Source: Poritiphilus sp965212595 (GTDB taxonomy: Bacteria; Bacteroidota; Bacteroidia; Flavobacteriales; Flavobacteriaceae). From it: a stretch of DNA of 64,000 nt. A program made the translations under genes and the position numbers. This document shows positions 46,137 through 55,158 of this stretch, one piece after another. The DNA is taken from assembly GCA_965212595.1 (NCBI GenBank), contig CBDBVE010000018.1, positions 1 to 64,000 of the forward strand, given 5' to 3'. Each line of letters starts with the position of its first letter. Within the stretch, counting starts at the first letter, position 1. A model generated the notes under the pieces. The model worked only from the letters and a program-made list of their open reading frames with translations, ran no database searches and was not told the DNA's origin.

Positions 46137-46192
46137 GTTGGAAGCTCGATATTGGAAGTGCAAAGTCGAAAGGTGAATTAGGAAAGCAAACA
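46137..46192 (+). repeat. Eight 7-bp tandem repeats after the NrtR-like gene
   Basis: Units GTTGGAA, GCTCGAT, ATTGGAA, GTGCAAA, GTCGAAA, GGTGAAT, TAGGAAA, GCAAACA, diverged but in phase, starting 2 bp after the stop codon (46134). Confidence 0.65.
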
Positions 46193-46212
46193 AAAAATCT
46201 TAAGTGAGTTTC

Positions 46213-46276
46213 TGCAAGCATATTACACTTTAGGTGCATAACTTATTGTGGGGAGGGGTTTAGGGCCCCAGCTTTT
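46213..46276 (+). repeat. G-rich hairpin intergenic repeat, copy A
   Basis: Shares TTACACTTTA, AACTTATTGTGGGG and GGGGTTTAG-CCCCA with copy C. The core GGGGTTTAG..CCCC can fold. It lies in the 322-bp gap before the DUF5694 gene. Confidence 0.7.
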
Positions 46277-46456
46277 TAATTCCCTTTATTCGCGAATTTT
46301 CGATTCAGGAGATCATCAATGTTGGCTTTTCACGGACCCCGGATAAAATAAGTGTAACAGTTCTTCCGATCCTTCATCTTTTGAATATAATTGATGACTA
46401 AATTTAGAAGTGATTCCCGGGAATTTCACAATTACTATTCAAACAATTCTAGCATT

Positions 46457-47335
46457 ATGAAAACACCAGCCATCATCACCACGCTGTTTTTATTTATTTC
46501 AAGTATTACTTTAGGTCAGGATATTTTAAAAGAACCAAATGAATTTTTTAAGGATATTAAAAAATCTGATTTGTTTATCCTAGGTACTTTCCATTTTAAG
46601 GACGCCGGACTAGACGGTTACAAGCCAAAACACGACATCAATATTCTTTCTGATAAAAGGCAGCAGGAGCTTCAGGAAGTCCTTGAGGCTATTAGGAAAT
46701 TTAAGCCTACCAAAATTGCCATAGAGCAAAAAAAAACCAGGCAGGCACGGATAGACTCGCTCTATAAGGAATACCTTGAAGGTAGATTTGAGTTAAAAGC
46801 CAATGAGATCTATCAAATAGGGTTTCGGATGGCTAAAGAGTTAGGGCATAAGAAGGTTTATGTGGTTGACGCCAATGCCAGGCGCTTTGATAGTGATATG
46901 ACGGACGAGCAATACGAAGCCAAAGAGGCCTATTTTGTTGAAAAGGCAGGGCCGGAACTTGTGGCCCGAGATGAAAAACTTCACAATCAATTTATGAAGA
47001 TGTATGAAAATGAAGATGCCTCTAAAATGCAAATGACGCTTCTAGAAAGCTTGTTGAATGAAAACGACCCGGATCGGGCCAGGGTTAGTCATGGGCACTA
47101 TCTGATCGGGAATTTTAAAATGAATGAAGGTGATGACTACTTTGGGGCAGATGGGGCAATTTGGTGGTATTCCAGAAACCTTCGCATATTTGCTAATTTA
47201 CTAAGCATCAACCAGCCTGGCGCGGATAAGGTCTTTTTACTGATTGGCGCAGGACATTTGCCCATCTTGAATTTCCTGGCGGAGTCTTCCCCCGATTTTA
47301 ATCAGGTCTATCTCCGTGACCTGGTTGAAAAGTAA
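46457..47335 (+). CDS. DUF5694 (TraB/TIKI-like) secreted protein
   Basis: 292 residues from the ATG at 46457 (MKTPAIITTLFLFISSITLG, a signal peptide); an upstream ATG in frame would add 22 polar residues. The family signature LFILGTFHFKDAG is followed by KPTKIAIEQKKT, and by a late GAGHL motif (LLIGAGHLPIL). The GTFHF..., E and GAGH pattern resembles the metal-binding core of TIKI/TraB-type proteases, but activity is not known. It stands alone. Confidence 0.83.
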   Translation: MKTPAIITTLFLFISSITLGQDILKEPNEFFKDIKKSDLFILGTFHFKDAGLDGYKPKHDINILSDKRQQELQEVLEAIRKFKPTKIAIEQKKTRQARIDSLYKEYLEGRFELKANEIYQIGFRMAKELGHKKVYVVDANARRFDSDMTDEQYEAKEAYFVEKAGPELVARDEKLHNQFMKMYENEDASKMQMTLLESLLNENDPDRARVSHGHYLIGNFKMNEGDDYFGADGAIWWYSRNLRIFANLLSINQPGADKVFLLIGAGHLPILNFLAESSPDFNQVYLRDLVEK

Positions 47336-47697
47336 AAGTTAGATTTGCGAAGTAAGTATTGCTGGTTCGAAGATTTTGTCAATTGAATATCCCGATTTGC
47401 AGAAGCATTCTTTGGGTCCATTGCGGATTAAAAAGGCAGCCTTACACTTCAAATCTTATGGATCGGGCACCTGAGCTGATGCCCTACTTGCTTGTAAATT
47501 GCAATTTGGAGTCATAAATTGTTTTGGGGTGGGGTTTAGCACCCCATTTTTAGTTAGTGCAAACCACTTTGTAGCTCTTAACTGTTTATTTTTCCATTCT
47601 CCAACCGCATAAACTTTACTTTTAGCATTGTTTTGGCAAGGATTTTGATCAATTATTGGTATCTTTTAAGGTGTTAAATAACAAAAAGTTAGCTACT
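47336..47697. other. 362-bp intergenic region, repeat copy B and probable promoter
   Basis: No open frame with coding character. The G-rich hairpin repeat B lies at 47490-47552. Downstream, sequence such as TTTG..., TTTACTTTT near 47610-47640 could be promoter for the first DUF4251 gene, but I cannot assign it confidently. Confidence 0.4.
47490..47552 (+). repeat. G-rich hairpin intergenic repeat, copy B
   Basis: Diverged copy: AAATTGCAATTTGG then AAATTGTTTTGGGG, core TGGGGTTTAGCACCCCA. The stem TGGGG/CCCCA is kept although loop bases differ from copies A and C. Confidence 0.65.
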
Positions 47698-48261
47698 ATG
47701 AAAATGAGAATCTTTTTAGCCGCCTTTGCCATTATGGCCCTGACAATAGGGTGTAAATCTACAGGGAGTGCAATAAGTCAGGCCGATATAGACGCCCTGG
47801 ACGCTATGATCGAAAACAAAACCTTTGAGGTCCGTGCAGATTGGGCACAACCTTTGGGAACGACCAGTATGAACTCTATTGCAGCGGCTGGTCTATTACC
47901 TCCAGGAAGTGCTATAAACCGTATTAATCTACAGGGAACATCAAACTACTTCAGGATGCAGGGAGACAAGGTCACTGCAAATCTGCCGTACTACGGCGAA
48001 GTGCAGATGGGAGGAACCTATGGCCGTGCTACCGGTGTGGAATTCGATGGAGTTCCTACAGATCTAAAGATTACTAAAGACGAGAAAAAGCAAAGCTATC
48101 GCGTGCGCTTCAATATTCGGAACAAAACCGAAACCTTTCAGGTAAACGCTGAACTCTTTCCCAATTTCACTAGCGCTCTTACAGTAAATAGCTCTCAACG
48201 TTTTGTGATTCGTTACAGCGGAACAGTTGCAGAACTGGAGAAAGGTTTGGCAAGTAATTAG
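47698..48261 (+). CDS. DUF4251 lipoprotein, copy 1
   Basis: 187 residues from the ATG at 47698 (MKMRIFLAAFAIMALTIGC); the lipobox Cys is residue 19. The mature part has the DUF4251 features: NKTFEVRADWAQPLGTTSMN, YFRMQGDKVTANLPYYGEVQMGG and GVEFDGVP. Two beta-sheet domains are expected; function unknown, outer-membrane-bound periplasmic. The paralog lies 86 bp downstream after a small hairpin, so they are probably a tandem duplication. Confidence 0.88.
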   Translation: MKMRIFLAAFAIMALTIGCKSTGSAISQADIDALDAMIENKTFEVRADWAQPLGTTSMNSIAAAGLLPPGSAINRINLQGTSNYFRMQGDKVTANLPYYGEVQMGGTYGRATGVEFDGVPTDLKITKDEKKQSYRVRFNIRNKTETFQVNAELFPNFTSALTVNSSQRFVIRYSGTVAELEKGLASN

Positions 48262-48265
48262 TAGG

Positions 48266-48292
48266 CTCTACTTCGCCAAAGGCTTCGTAGAG
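48266..48292 (+). other. Intercistronic hairpin between DUF4251 genes
   Basis: CTCTAC (48266-48271) pairs with GTAGAG (48287-48292), with an inner GCC/GGC pairing. There is no T tract, so it may be an mRNA processing or stability element. Confidence 0.4.
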
Positions 48293-48347
48293 TAAAACAG
48301 TGAACAAAACTGCTCATTCCAAATTTAGTGTCAAGAAACACGTTGTT

Positions 48348-48923
48348 ATGAAAACACGGGTGTATACCACAATTTTAATTTTGGCGTTTTTCTCCTTTGG
48401 CTGTAAAAGCACAAAGGATAGTACTTCAAATTTAGAGGGGAATTCTGGTCTTGATAAGCTAGTAAATAGCAGAAACTTTGAGATAGAGGCCAAACTGGCA
48501 ATCCCCTTGATTACCAATAGTGCCAGTGAAGCTATCGTTGCCGGATCTTTATTGCCCGGAGATAATATCAATCAAATAACGGTCAATAAACCTGCCAATT
48601 TTCTTAGGGTCATGGGCGATTCTATTGCGCTGCATTTGCCTTATTATGGTGAACGCCATATGAGCGGAGACTATACGGCCAGGAACGGTATTCAATTCAA
48701 GGGAGTACCAGAAAATCTTGAAATTATAAAGGACGGAGAAAAGCAAAGCTATAAACTCAAATTTACGCTGAATTACAAAAAAGAAGTGTATAGAGTTAGG
48801 GCCGATTTGTTTCCAGATTTAAGTGGGATAGTTACCATTTACAGTTCTGCACGCTCCAGGATCAGGTATCAGGGAACTATAAAAGTGCTGGAAGAGCGGA
48901 TCGCCGTAACAATGAACAATTAG
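48348..48923 (+). CDS. DUF4251 lipoprotein, copy 2
   Basis: 191 residues from the ATG at 48348 (MKTRVYTTILILAFFSFGC), lipobox Cys at 19; an upstream GTG would add a 16-residue polar leader. DUF4251 features match copy 1: NSRNFEIEAKLAIPLITNSASE, FLRVMGDSIALHLPYYGERHMSG and GIQFKGVPENLEIIKDGEKQSYK. It is more diverged at the N-terminal region. A heptamer repeat tract begins in its last codons and runs past the stop. Confidence 0.88.
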   Translation: MKTRVYTTILILAFFSFGCKSTKDSTSNLEGNSGLDKLVNSRNFEIEAKLAIPLITNSASEAIVAGSLLPGDNINQITVNKPANFLRVMGDSIALHLPYYGERHMSGDYTARNGIQFKGVPENLEIIKDGEKQSYKLKFTLNYKKEVYRVRADLFPDLSGIVTIYSSARSRIRYQGTIKVLEERIAVTMNN

Positions 48924-48951
48924 CAATTAGCAATAAAGAATTTAGAATTAA
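48910..48951 (+). repeat. Six 7-bp tandem repeats at the end of DUF4251 copy 2
   Basis: Units CAATGAA, CAATTAG, CAATTAG, CAATAAA, GAATTTA, GAATTAA. The stop codon TAG (48921-48923) is inside the second unit. Confidence 0.75.
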
Positions 48952-49055
48952 ATTCCCTTTTCCTGTAACAATTCCCCAGGCAACCCGTCTATTAAATATA
49001 GCGTCTCTATACAAAGAGGAGTTTATTCATTGATCAACCAAAAAACAATCAGAAA

Positions 49056-49637
49056 ATGAGAAAGCTGTTATTATTCGTTGCGGTAGGCTTACTGACCGTA
49101 AGCACTGCTATGGCACAAAGTAAAAAGGTATACGACTTAGAACCTTTTGACGATGTTAAATTAGATGGCAACATAAGGCTATTTCTAGAACAGGACAGGA
49201 ATGCCGTTGTAGAAATTGAAGCCAAAAGAGACAGCCATATAGACGACTATACCATAGAGGTAATAGGCGGAACGCTATATATTCAGTTTGACGAACACGA
49301 CAGATTTAGTTCGGCCCCAAAAATTCACGTATATCTCGGTCATCCCGGTATTGCCGGAATTGATATGGATGGACTCGTACATGTCTATACCAACGACCCG
49401 GTAGAAAGTGAGCGACTTCGAATAAAAGGAGACGGACTCATAAGAGGCGATATTGAAGTAGATGTAAAATACCTCAAAATAGATTTAGACGGATTGTGTA
49501 CCATGACCGTATCAGGGCAGGCAGACGAATCTGTACTGAAGTTAGATGGGGTTGGTAAGATCCGTGCCCAAGACCTGGAGACCAGTGTGGTAAAAAAATC
49601 TGCTGACGGCCTTGCCAGCATACGTGTAGGAGGGTAG
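49056..49637 (+). CDS. GIN-domain (DUF2807) secreted protein
   Basis: 193 residues with a signal peptide (MRKLLLFVAVGLLTVSTAMA). The mature part is a right-handed beta-helix of the head GIN type: FDDVKLDGNIRLFLEQ, DDYTIEVIGGTLYIQF, IDLDGLCTMTVSGQAD and KSADGLASIRVGG. Such domains often occur in surface proteins that bind other molecules; no enzyme role is known. It is well separated from its neighbours. Heptamer repeats start 4 bp after its stop. Confidence 0.88.
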   Translation: MRKLLLFVAVGLLTVSTAMAQSKKVYDLEPFDDVKLDGNIRLFLEQDRNAVVEIEAKRDSHIDDYTIEVIGGTLYIQFDEHDRFSSAPKIHVYLGHPGIAGIDMDGLVHVYTNDPVESERLRIKGDGLIRGDIEVDVKYLKIDLDGLCTMTVSGQADESVLKLDGVGKIRAQDLETSVVKKSADGLASIRVGG

Positions 49638-49641
49638 GCGT

Positions 49642-49669
49642 AGTAAACAGTGAACAGCAGCCAGTATGC
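49642..49669 (+). repeat. Four 7-bp tandem repeats after the GIN-domain gene
   Basis: Units AGTAAAC, AGTGAAC, AGCAGCC, AGTATGC; in another phase this is CAGTGAA, CAGCAGC, close to the tract after the adaptor gene. Confidence 0.6.
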
Positions 49670-49686
49670 CTTGAATTCATTGGCTT

Positions 49687-49751
49687 CTTGCATGTTAATT
49701 ACACTTTAAACCAGTAACTTATTGTGGGGCGGGGTTTAGAACCCCAACTTA
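49687..49751 (+). repeat. G-rich hairpin intergenic repeat, copy C
   Basis: TTACACTTTA, AACTTATTGTGGGG, and the core GGGGTTTAGAACCCC with stem GGGGTT/AACCCC. It lies between the convergent ends of the GIN-domain gene and the S41 pseudogene. Confidence 0.7.
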
Positions 49752-49776
49752 GATCATTGCAACTTTTCAGAAACCT

Positions 49777-51265
49777 TCAATCCTGAGATTCTCGCTCTAA
49801 TTTGTTTCTAATATGAGTAATCGTCCAATAAAGAACTGCGTCCTTCTCTTGTAAAACCTCTTGAATGCTTGCCCTAATAGGGAAATCTGGTTGAACACCC
49901 TGCCCGGTATTGGGATACGAAACGTCTGTCTCGTAATGTACCAGGCATATAAGGATCCTGTTTTTAGAGTAAGGGAGTGTCATAAAAGTTTGAATACCGC
50001 TTATATTGACTACAGGATTCCCCCCGGTTTCTTCACCAATAAACACCGCATCTTTTCTGTGTTCTTTTAAAACCCCTGCAACTTCACCTGTGGCCGAAAA
50101 AGACCAGCCATCGATAAGAACGTAAAGGTTCCCAGTAAATACATTTTCCGAGGGTTTGCTAGGCTTGTCCTCAAAACCCTCACTTTTTTTTCATGGGGTA
50201 GACCCCGTTCTGAAGTTCGGATTCAAAGCTCTTTTTAAAGCTTGACCGGTTGAAAACGGAAAACTCATAGTATTCCGGGTTTGGCAGCTTTCTGGTAATG
50301 GCATGTACATTTTTATACAACTTGAAGTTGTTGTTGATCAAATGACTAAGAAGTGCAAGTTGTGGTTTAACATCGCCGCCCTGGTTACCTCTTAGATCGA
50401 GAATCAAATGTTCTACGCCCTTCTTTTTTATCTCCTCAAAAGCCCAGCGCACAAAACTCTGATATTTCATGCCGTTAGTTCCTTTTACACCATTGCTGAA
50501 GAGCGTAATCTTTAAAATGGCAGTGTTCTGGAGGAATTCTAAGGAGAGGGGAGGTGCTCCTCTTTGCCACCAGGGTACTCTTTTGTAGTTATAACGATCT
50601 TGTAGTCTTTTGCGCTGCAATTCTTCCGTTAAACCCTTAAGCTGAACTGTTTTTTCTTCGCCTTCAGGAGTTGTGATCAGCAACTCAAAAGAAGTCGTAG
50701 GTCCGTAAAAGTGGGTGTAGAGGTATTTGTATTCGTCTGAAACAATTTCACGGGGCCGGGTAAGATTATAGCCATCTTTAAACCAACGCTCTACCATATA
50801 ATTGAAGACCTCTATAGCAGATTTTCCATTAATGCTATGAACCACAGCACCTTCTGTAGTCTGAGTATTGTCTGACAAATTCCGATGCACGTACAATGTA
50901 TCACTCTTAAAGTAAAGGTCTAAAGGCAATAGCGGAAATTCAGAAACTACCCGGTCTTCCCACTTAGAGGAGGGCACTAAAATGGTATGCCCGTTTCTAA
51001 TTTTATTGGATAGGGGAGCAAGCAATCGAAAAAAATCAATACTGCTCATATCTTTAGTAAGTTTTTCTCTGAGCTCTGCAAAGAAAGCATCCATTTCCTC
51101 CCTGGGCGTATAGGTATAAAGACTGGGTTGTGCTTTTTCCAGGTTGTTTTGAAGGATGCTGAGATCTTCAAGTAATTGTTGCTTGGGTAGCAGGGGCCCT
51201 TCGTTGACCTGAGCCATAGCAGTTAGGGCATAGAAAAAAAGAAGGATATAGGAGAACGCTTTCAT
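49777..51265 (-). pseudogene. Frameshifted secreted S41 peptidase
   Basis: Two frames make one S41 protein. The upstream part (51265 to 50180) has a signal peptide (MKAFSYILLFFYALTAMAQ), an N-domain, and LILDLRGNQGGD, then ends early with MKKK. A run of 8 T (+ strand 50184-50191; A8 on the coding strand) causes the shift: with one base fewer the frame continues as KSEGFEDKPSKPSENVF, carries the nucleophile GWSFSATGEV and GEETGGN, and ends at 49777. So the catalytic Ser lies only in the shifted frame. Total length is 3n+1. It may be a true pseudogene, a sequencing error at a homopolymer, or a slippage site. Confidence 0.82.
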
Positions 51266-51426
51266 AACAAACAAAATTTGACAGAAAATAGCGGATTTAC
51301 AGTTTACTGGAGTCCCGCTGGAGGAAATGGGACAGGTTTAATTGCAAATTAAGGCAAATATAGCATCGCTGCTGGCATACGCATTTGAAGGATATATCTT
51401 ATTTTTAGGCAGAGACAGTTCACCAA

Positions 51427-52716
51427 ATGAAAGCTACTTTTTTAAACCAATACAAGGTCCTGGGGTTCATAGCACTCTTTGGAGGCTTGAGTATAGTACA
51501 CGCACAATCAAAAAAATACCAGGGGCAAGGCCCTACTCCTGTGGTACCTACGGTAACCAAACCCATACAAAAGCAATGGAAGGGCGACTACAGTTTTGAT
51601 GACGGAACACTACTATTTTCGAACAACTTTGAAGGGGGGAGGCTTAACGGCATAGTACAAACCAATGATAGCACCTATACCGCACTGATCACCTCCGAGA
51701 ATACACCGATAAACATAAGCCCGTGGTACGCTTTTACCGTTAAAAGTAGTAAAGAACGAACTATTGAGGTGGTATTAACCTATCAGGCAACGGCAAAACA
51801 CCGCTATTACCCAAAATTAAGTACAGACCGTAAAACCTGGCGATCTCTAGATTCCGTTAACTACACCGAATATGAAAAGGGAGATGCAGATTTTGGTCCT
51901 GGTTCTCTTGCAGTAAAGGCCAAAATGCGGTTAAAAGTAGGTTCTCAACCCCTTTGGGTGGCCAGCCAGGAGTTGCAAACCTCTAAGGATGTAAGGCAAT
52001 GGGCAGAAACACTTTCAGAAAAGGAGTATGTTACAAATGGAGTCATTGGCATGAGCAGAGAAGGAAGAGAACTACGAGCACTCACCATCGGAAAACCAAA
52101 GAAAAAACGTATGCTGATGGTCATTTCCAGGCAGCATCCACCAGAAGTTACGGGCTATTTAGCGATGAAATCTTTTATAGAGACTATTGCGGGTAATAGT
52201 TTGATTGCCAAGAAGTTTCGTAAAAAATTTACCACCTATGCGGTACCCTTAATGAATCCGGATGGGGTAGATAATGGCCATTGGCGACACAATGCGGGTG
52301 GTATAGATCTCAACCGGGATTGGGAAGCCTTTGAACAACCTGAAACTACTGCCGTTAAGGAGTTTATGATGGAGCGGGTAGGGGAGACGGATGGAGATTT
52401 TTACTTCGGGATAGATTTTCATTCTACCTGGGATGATATTTATTACACCTTAGCTGATACATTCAAAGGAAATATGCCAGGACTGGTCCCAAAATGGTTG
52501 GAAGCCGTAAAAGCAGAGTTAAATGGCTATGACCCTAACATAAGGCCAAGCGATAAAGTAAACCCTACCATGGTTTCGAGAAACTATTTTTTCGCAGCCC
52601 ATGGGGCAGAGGCCCTGGTATTTGAGATAGGCGACAATACGGACAGGGAGTTTATCAAGGAGAAGGGGAGGGTGAGTGCTGAAAAGTTGATGAAGCTGAT
52701 GTTAGAGATGAAATGA
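51427..52716 (+). CDS. Secreted M14-family zinc carboxypeptidase
   Basis: 429 residues with a signal peptide (~27 residues). An N-terminal beta domain (~50-180) precedes the M14 domain: HPPEV (H and E zinc ligands), MNPDGVDNGHWRHN, the substrate Arg in LNRDW, the third ligand in DFHSTWDD, and a catalytic Glu late (VFEIGDNTD). The layout matches the cytosolic-carboxypeptidase-like M14 subfamily. It removes C-terminal residues or trims peptidoglycan peptides. The start is 161 bp from the divergent S41 gene start. Confidence 0.88.
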   Translation: MKATFLNQYKVLGFIALFGGLSIVHAQSKKYQGQGPTPVVPTVTKPIQKQWKGDYSFDDGTLLFSNNFEGGRLNGIVQTNDSTYTALITSENTPINISPWYAFTVKSSKERTIEVVLTYQATAKHRYYPKLSTDRKTWRSLDSVNYTEYEKGDADFGPGSLAVKAKMRLKVGSQPLWVASQELQTSKDVRQWAETLSEKEYVTNGVIGMSREGRELRALTIGKPKKKRMLMVISRQHPPEVTGYLAMKSFIETIAGNSLIAKKFRKKFTTYAVPLMNPDGVDNGHWRHNAGGIDLNRDWEAFEQPETTAVKEFMMERVGETDGDFYFGIDFHSTWDDIYYTLADTFKGNMPGLVPKWLEAVKAELNGYDPNIRPSDKVNPTMVSRNYFFAAHGAEALVFEIGDNTDREFIKEKGRVSAEKLMKLMLEMK

Positions 52717-53029
52717 AAACCGTCATTTATGGTTCTTAAAAAGACCAGACATCTTGTCTAAATATTAGAATAGGTATCGATTTCAAATACAAAATAGCAA
52801 AACCCAACGGGAAGCGCTATTTATGATAAAAAAAGGGAGCGATAGTTGCGGCTCCCTTGATTTGGTACTTTTGAAAGTTATATGCTTCGCAAACTAGCCA
52901 TTGCTGCGAGACACAGACGAAAGTTGTCAGGAGGGAGGGTTTTGTTGCCGAAGGTTTAGAAGCTATCGCCAACTAGATTTTACTTAAACCACTATAAAAG
53001 ACGATTCGTTATGCGCAGACATAAGCGCT
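52717..53029. other. 313-bp convergent intergenic region
   Basis: Between the ends of the M14 and cytochrome c genes. No open frame with coding character. It contains one clear terminator hairpin. Confidence 0.5.
52833..52862. terminator. Bidirectional terminator hairpin
   Basis: AAGGGAGC (52833-52840) pairs with GCTCCCTT (52851-52858). A-run before (GATAAAAAA) gives a U tract for the minus-strand cytochrome gene; the plus side (GATTTGG) is weaker. Confidence 0.75.
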
Positions 53030-53791
53030 TTAGTTTTCAAAATAGGTGCTAAAGTCCTTAAGTTTAATTTTCAATTCAGACAGCTGTTTTTTGGCTTCTT
53101 CCAGTGAGGGTGTTGCCATTAAGCTGAACATATTATTTTCAATTCCATAGACGAACGTATGGATTTGGTTAAATTTTTCCCCGGTATAGGCATCCTCTAA
53201 CATCAATTTTTTTGCAGCGTTAAAAACTTCTCTGCCCAACTGATTGTATGCAGCGATATTGTTATCTGCTTCAAAATAATTTACCTTCTTAATGACCGTC
53301 TCCATCTCTTGTATGGATTCCGGTTTTAGTTTCCATTTTTCACCATTATTCAGTTGTATGCCGTTGAATTGCATCATCTTCATTCTAATCTTTGGCGCCG
53401 TACCAAAGTCTATATCGAATAGGGTTTCTGCAATTAGGTACAGTTCTTTTTCATCGTATATTAATTTCGGCATTAGTTGAAACTTTTTTATGGCACCTGG
53501 CATCAGGGCCTTTTCTTCGGAGGGTTGGTTAACAAAATCGATCATGGCGGCTATAAAATCTTCTTTGTTCGTATATACCGGTTTGTAATGTTCCTGTATT
53601 CGTAACATGGGAGGAGCAATCATTTGATTCATTTTGGCCGGGTCTGGTTTTGGAAAATGGCAGATATAACATTTTTGGCTCATCAATGTATATCCTTCCG
53701 AGTTTGCTAATGCGGTTTCTAAGGTATCCTGTGCAGATGCACTGCAGACGGTTGCAATTGCAAGTATACTAGCCAAAATAGTTTTTTTCAT
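53030..53791 (-). CDS. Periplasmic c-type cytochrome
   Basis: 253 residues with a signal peptide (MKKTILASILAIATVCSASA). One CxxCH haem site (CYICHFPKPDP, ~42-46) is present, and a Met in the segment KALMPGAIKKFQLMP may be the axial ligand. The cytochrome domain covers ~30-130. The C-terminal half (~130-253) is helical and not part of the haem domain; I do not recognise it. It may act as an electron carrier in the periplasm. No redox partner lies adjacent. Confidence 0.82.
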   Translation of the reverse strand: MKKTILASILAIATVCSASAQDTLETALANSEGYTLMSQKCYICHFPKPDPAKMNQMIAPPMLRIQEHYKPVYTNKEDFIAAMIDFVNQPSEEKALMPGAIKKFQLMPKLIYDEKELYLIAETLFDIDFGTAPKIRMKMMQFNGIQLNNGEKWKLKPESIQEMETVIKKVNYFEADNNIAAYNQLGREVFNAAKKLMLEDAYTGEKFNQIHTFVYGIENNMFSLMATPSLEEAKKQLSELKIKLKDFSTYFEN

Positions 53792-53926
53792 AAGTATAGC
53801 ATTGGGTTTCTAAATAATACCGCAAAGTGTTTTACGGCGAGCTATTAAAACTATTCGGTTAACGTCTAACAAACAATGATACAAGTCATACTTTGATTTT
53901 ATTCGACTTAAACCCAGGTATTCTGA

Positions 53927-55036
53927 CTATTCTTCCAATCGCGCTATAAAACCCCAATTGCTGTGCTGATTTCTCCCTAAATACCTAAAACCCTCACCAA
54001 AAAAAGGAGCATCACCTTCGGCAATTACGATAAGTTCATTGTTTCCTTTGTTTAGGGGTAGGTTAATGCTAAAGGTACCGTCGAAAACGCGTTCAAACTT
54101 TATCTTGTTGTTCTGGAAAAGCTCGGTTCCGTTCAAAACGATACTGATCTTGCCCACATAATCAAAATAAAGCTTCTTATGAGTACTGTTCTCAACATAT
54201 ATGTCATTCTTGGCTACTAAAACGCCTTTAGGATATTCAAAAAACCTTGAAAAGTTAACATAGGGATCTTCTGGTACCCTGATCTCTTTCCAATTGTTTA
54301 GCTGGTTTGCTTTTTTTAGAAGATGTTGAAAGTAACTAGCGGTAGTATCGCTTGGAAACTGTTGGGAGATCTTCCATTTGGTAAGGAAGTTGGTTTTGGG
54401 TGCTTTTTTAATTTCTGCATTTTCCTCAGACAACGGTTGATAGGTAATATTAGCAAAGTAGGAGGGACCAAAGAGGCCTCGGAGTAAGAGTTTTTCTCCA
54501 CTCACCGTGTTTTCAAGAAGCGTGACATCCATTTTTGGTTCTTCCTGGCCGTTTACAAAAACTTTCAGGCGGTTTCCGCTAACCTCAAAAGCGGCATGGA
54601 ACCACTCCAGGGATGCGATATCCGCCGTGGTTTCGTAAGTAGGATAGTTGTAAAAAACCCAACTTAAGGCACCGTTGTAAATCGGTATATATTGTATGGC
54701 TTCTCTGGTACCACCCAAGCCTGGTCTAAAATAAACATATTGATAGTTTAGTCCGTCTTTGACGTGAAACCCGAGTCCGGACATCACTTCTCCGGCTATA
54801 TCCATTTCTATTCTGAAATTTTTCGCAGTTATTCCTTCAAGAATACAAAGCGATTGCAGTTTGCCATCGAGTTTTAACGCCTTTTTCCCTTTAAAAATGG
54901 TATCTATGTAGGCTACTTTTTCATTATTTTCGGAATAAATAGTAACCTGGTCGCGCTCAAAGATGCGTTGTTGTGCCGTAAGTAGGGTAGTGGTTAAGAA
55001 GGCAATAAATAGTAAATTTGTGTAACGTATTTTCAT
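53927..55036 (-). CDS. Secreted protein with LamG-like and galactose-binding-like parts, unknown role
   Basis: 369 residues with a signal peptide (MKIRYTNLLFIAFLTTTLLTA). Residues ~25-215 read as a concanavalin-type beta sandwich (ALKLDGKLQSLCILEG; FRIEMDIAGEVMSGLGFHVK; WFHAAFEVSGNRLKVFVNG). The C-terminal ~100 residues (VYVENSTHKKLYFDYVGKISI, FSINLPLNKGNNELIVIAEG) resemble a galactose-binding-like domain. It may bind glycan. It is divergent from a membrane-bound HTH protein, a likely regulator partner. Confidence 0.7.
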   Translation of the reverse strand: MKIRYTNLLFIAFLTTTLLTAQQRIFERDQVTIYSENNEKVAYIDTIFKGKKALKLDGKLQSLCILEGITAKNFRIEMDIAGEVMSGLGFHVKDGLNYQYVYFRPGLGGTREAIQYIPIYNGALSWVFYNYPTYETTADIASLEWFHAAFEVSGNRLKVFVNGQEEPKMDVTLLENTVSGEKLLLRGLFGPSYFANITYQPLSEENAEIKKAPKTNFLTKWKISQQFPSDTTASYFQHLLKKANQLNNWKEIRVPEDPYVNFSRFFEYPKGVLVAKNDIYVENSTHKKLYFDYVGKISIVLNGTELFQNNKIKFERVFDGTFSINLPLNKGNNELIVIAEGDAPFFGEGFRYLGRNQHSNWGFIARLEE

Positions 55037-55158
55037 TTTGATTGTCTTTTTTTAAATCGATGAAAATGTAGCAATGGCAGGAGTCAGGACCGGATTATTT
55101 TTCGATTATTTTACAACCATTTTGCATTCATGGCTCCAAACACTTTTAGTAAAAGGAA

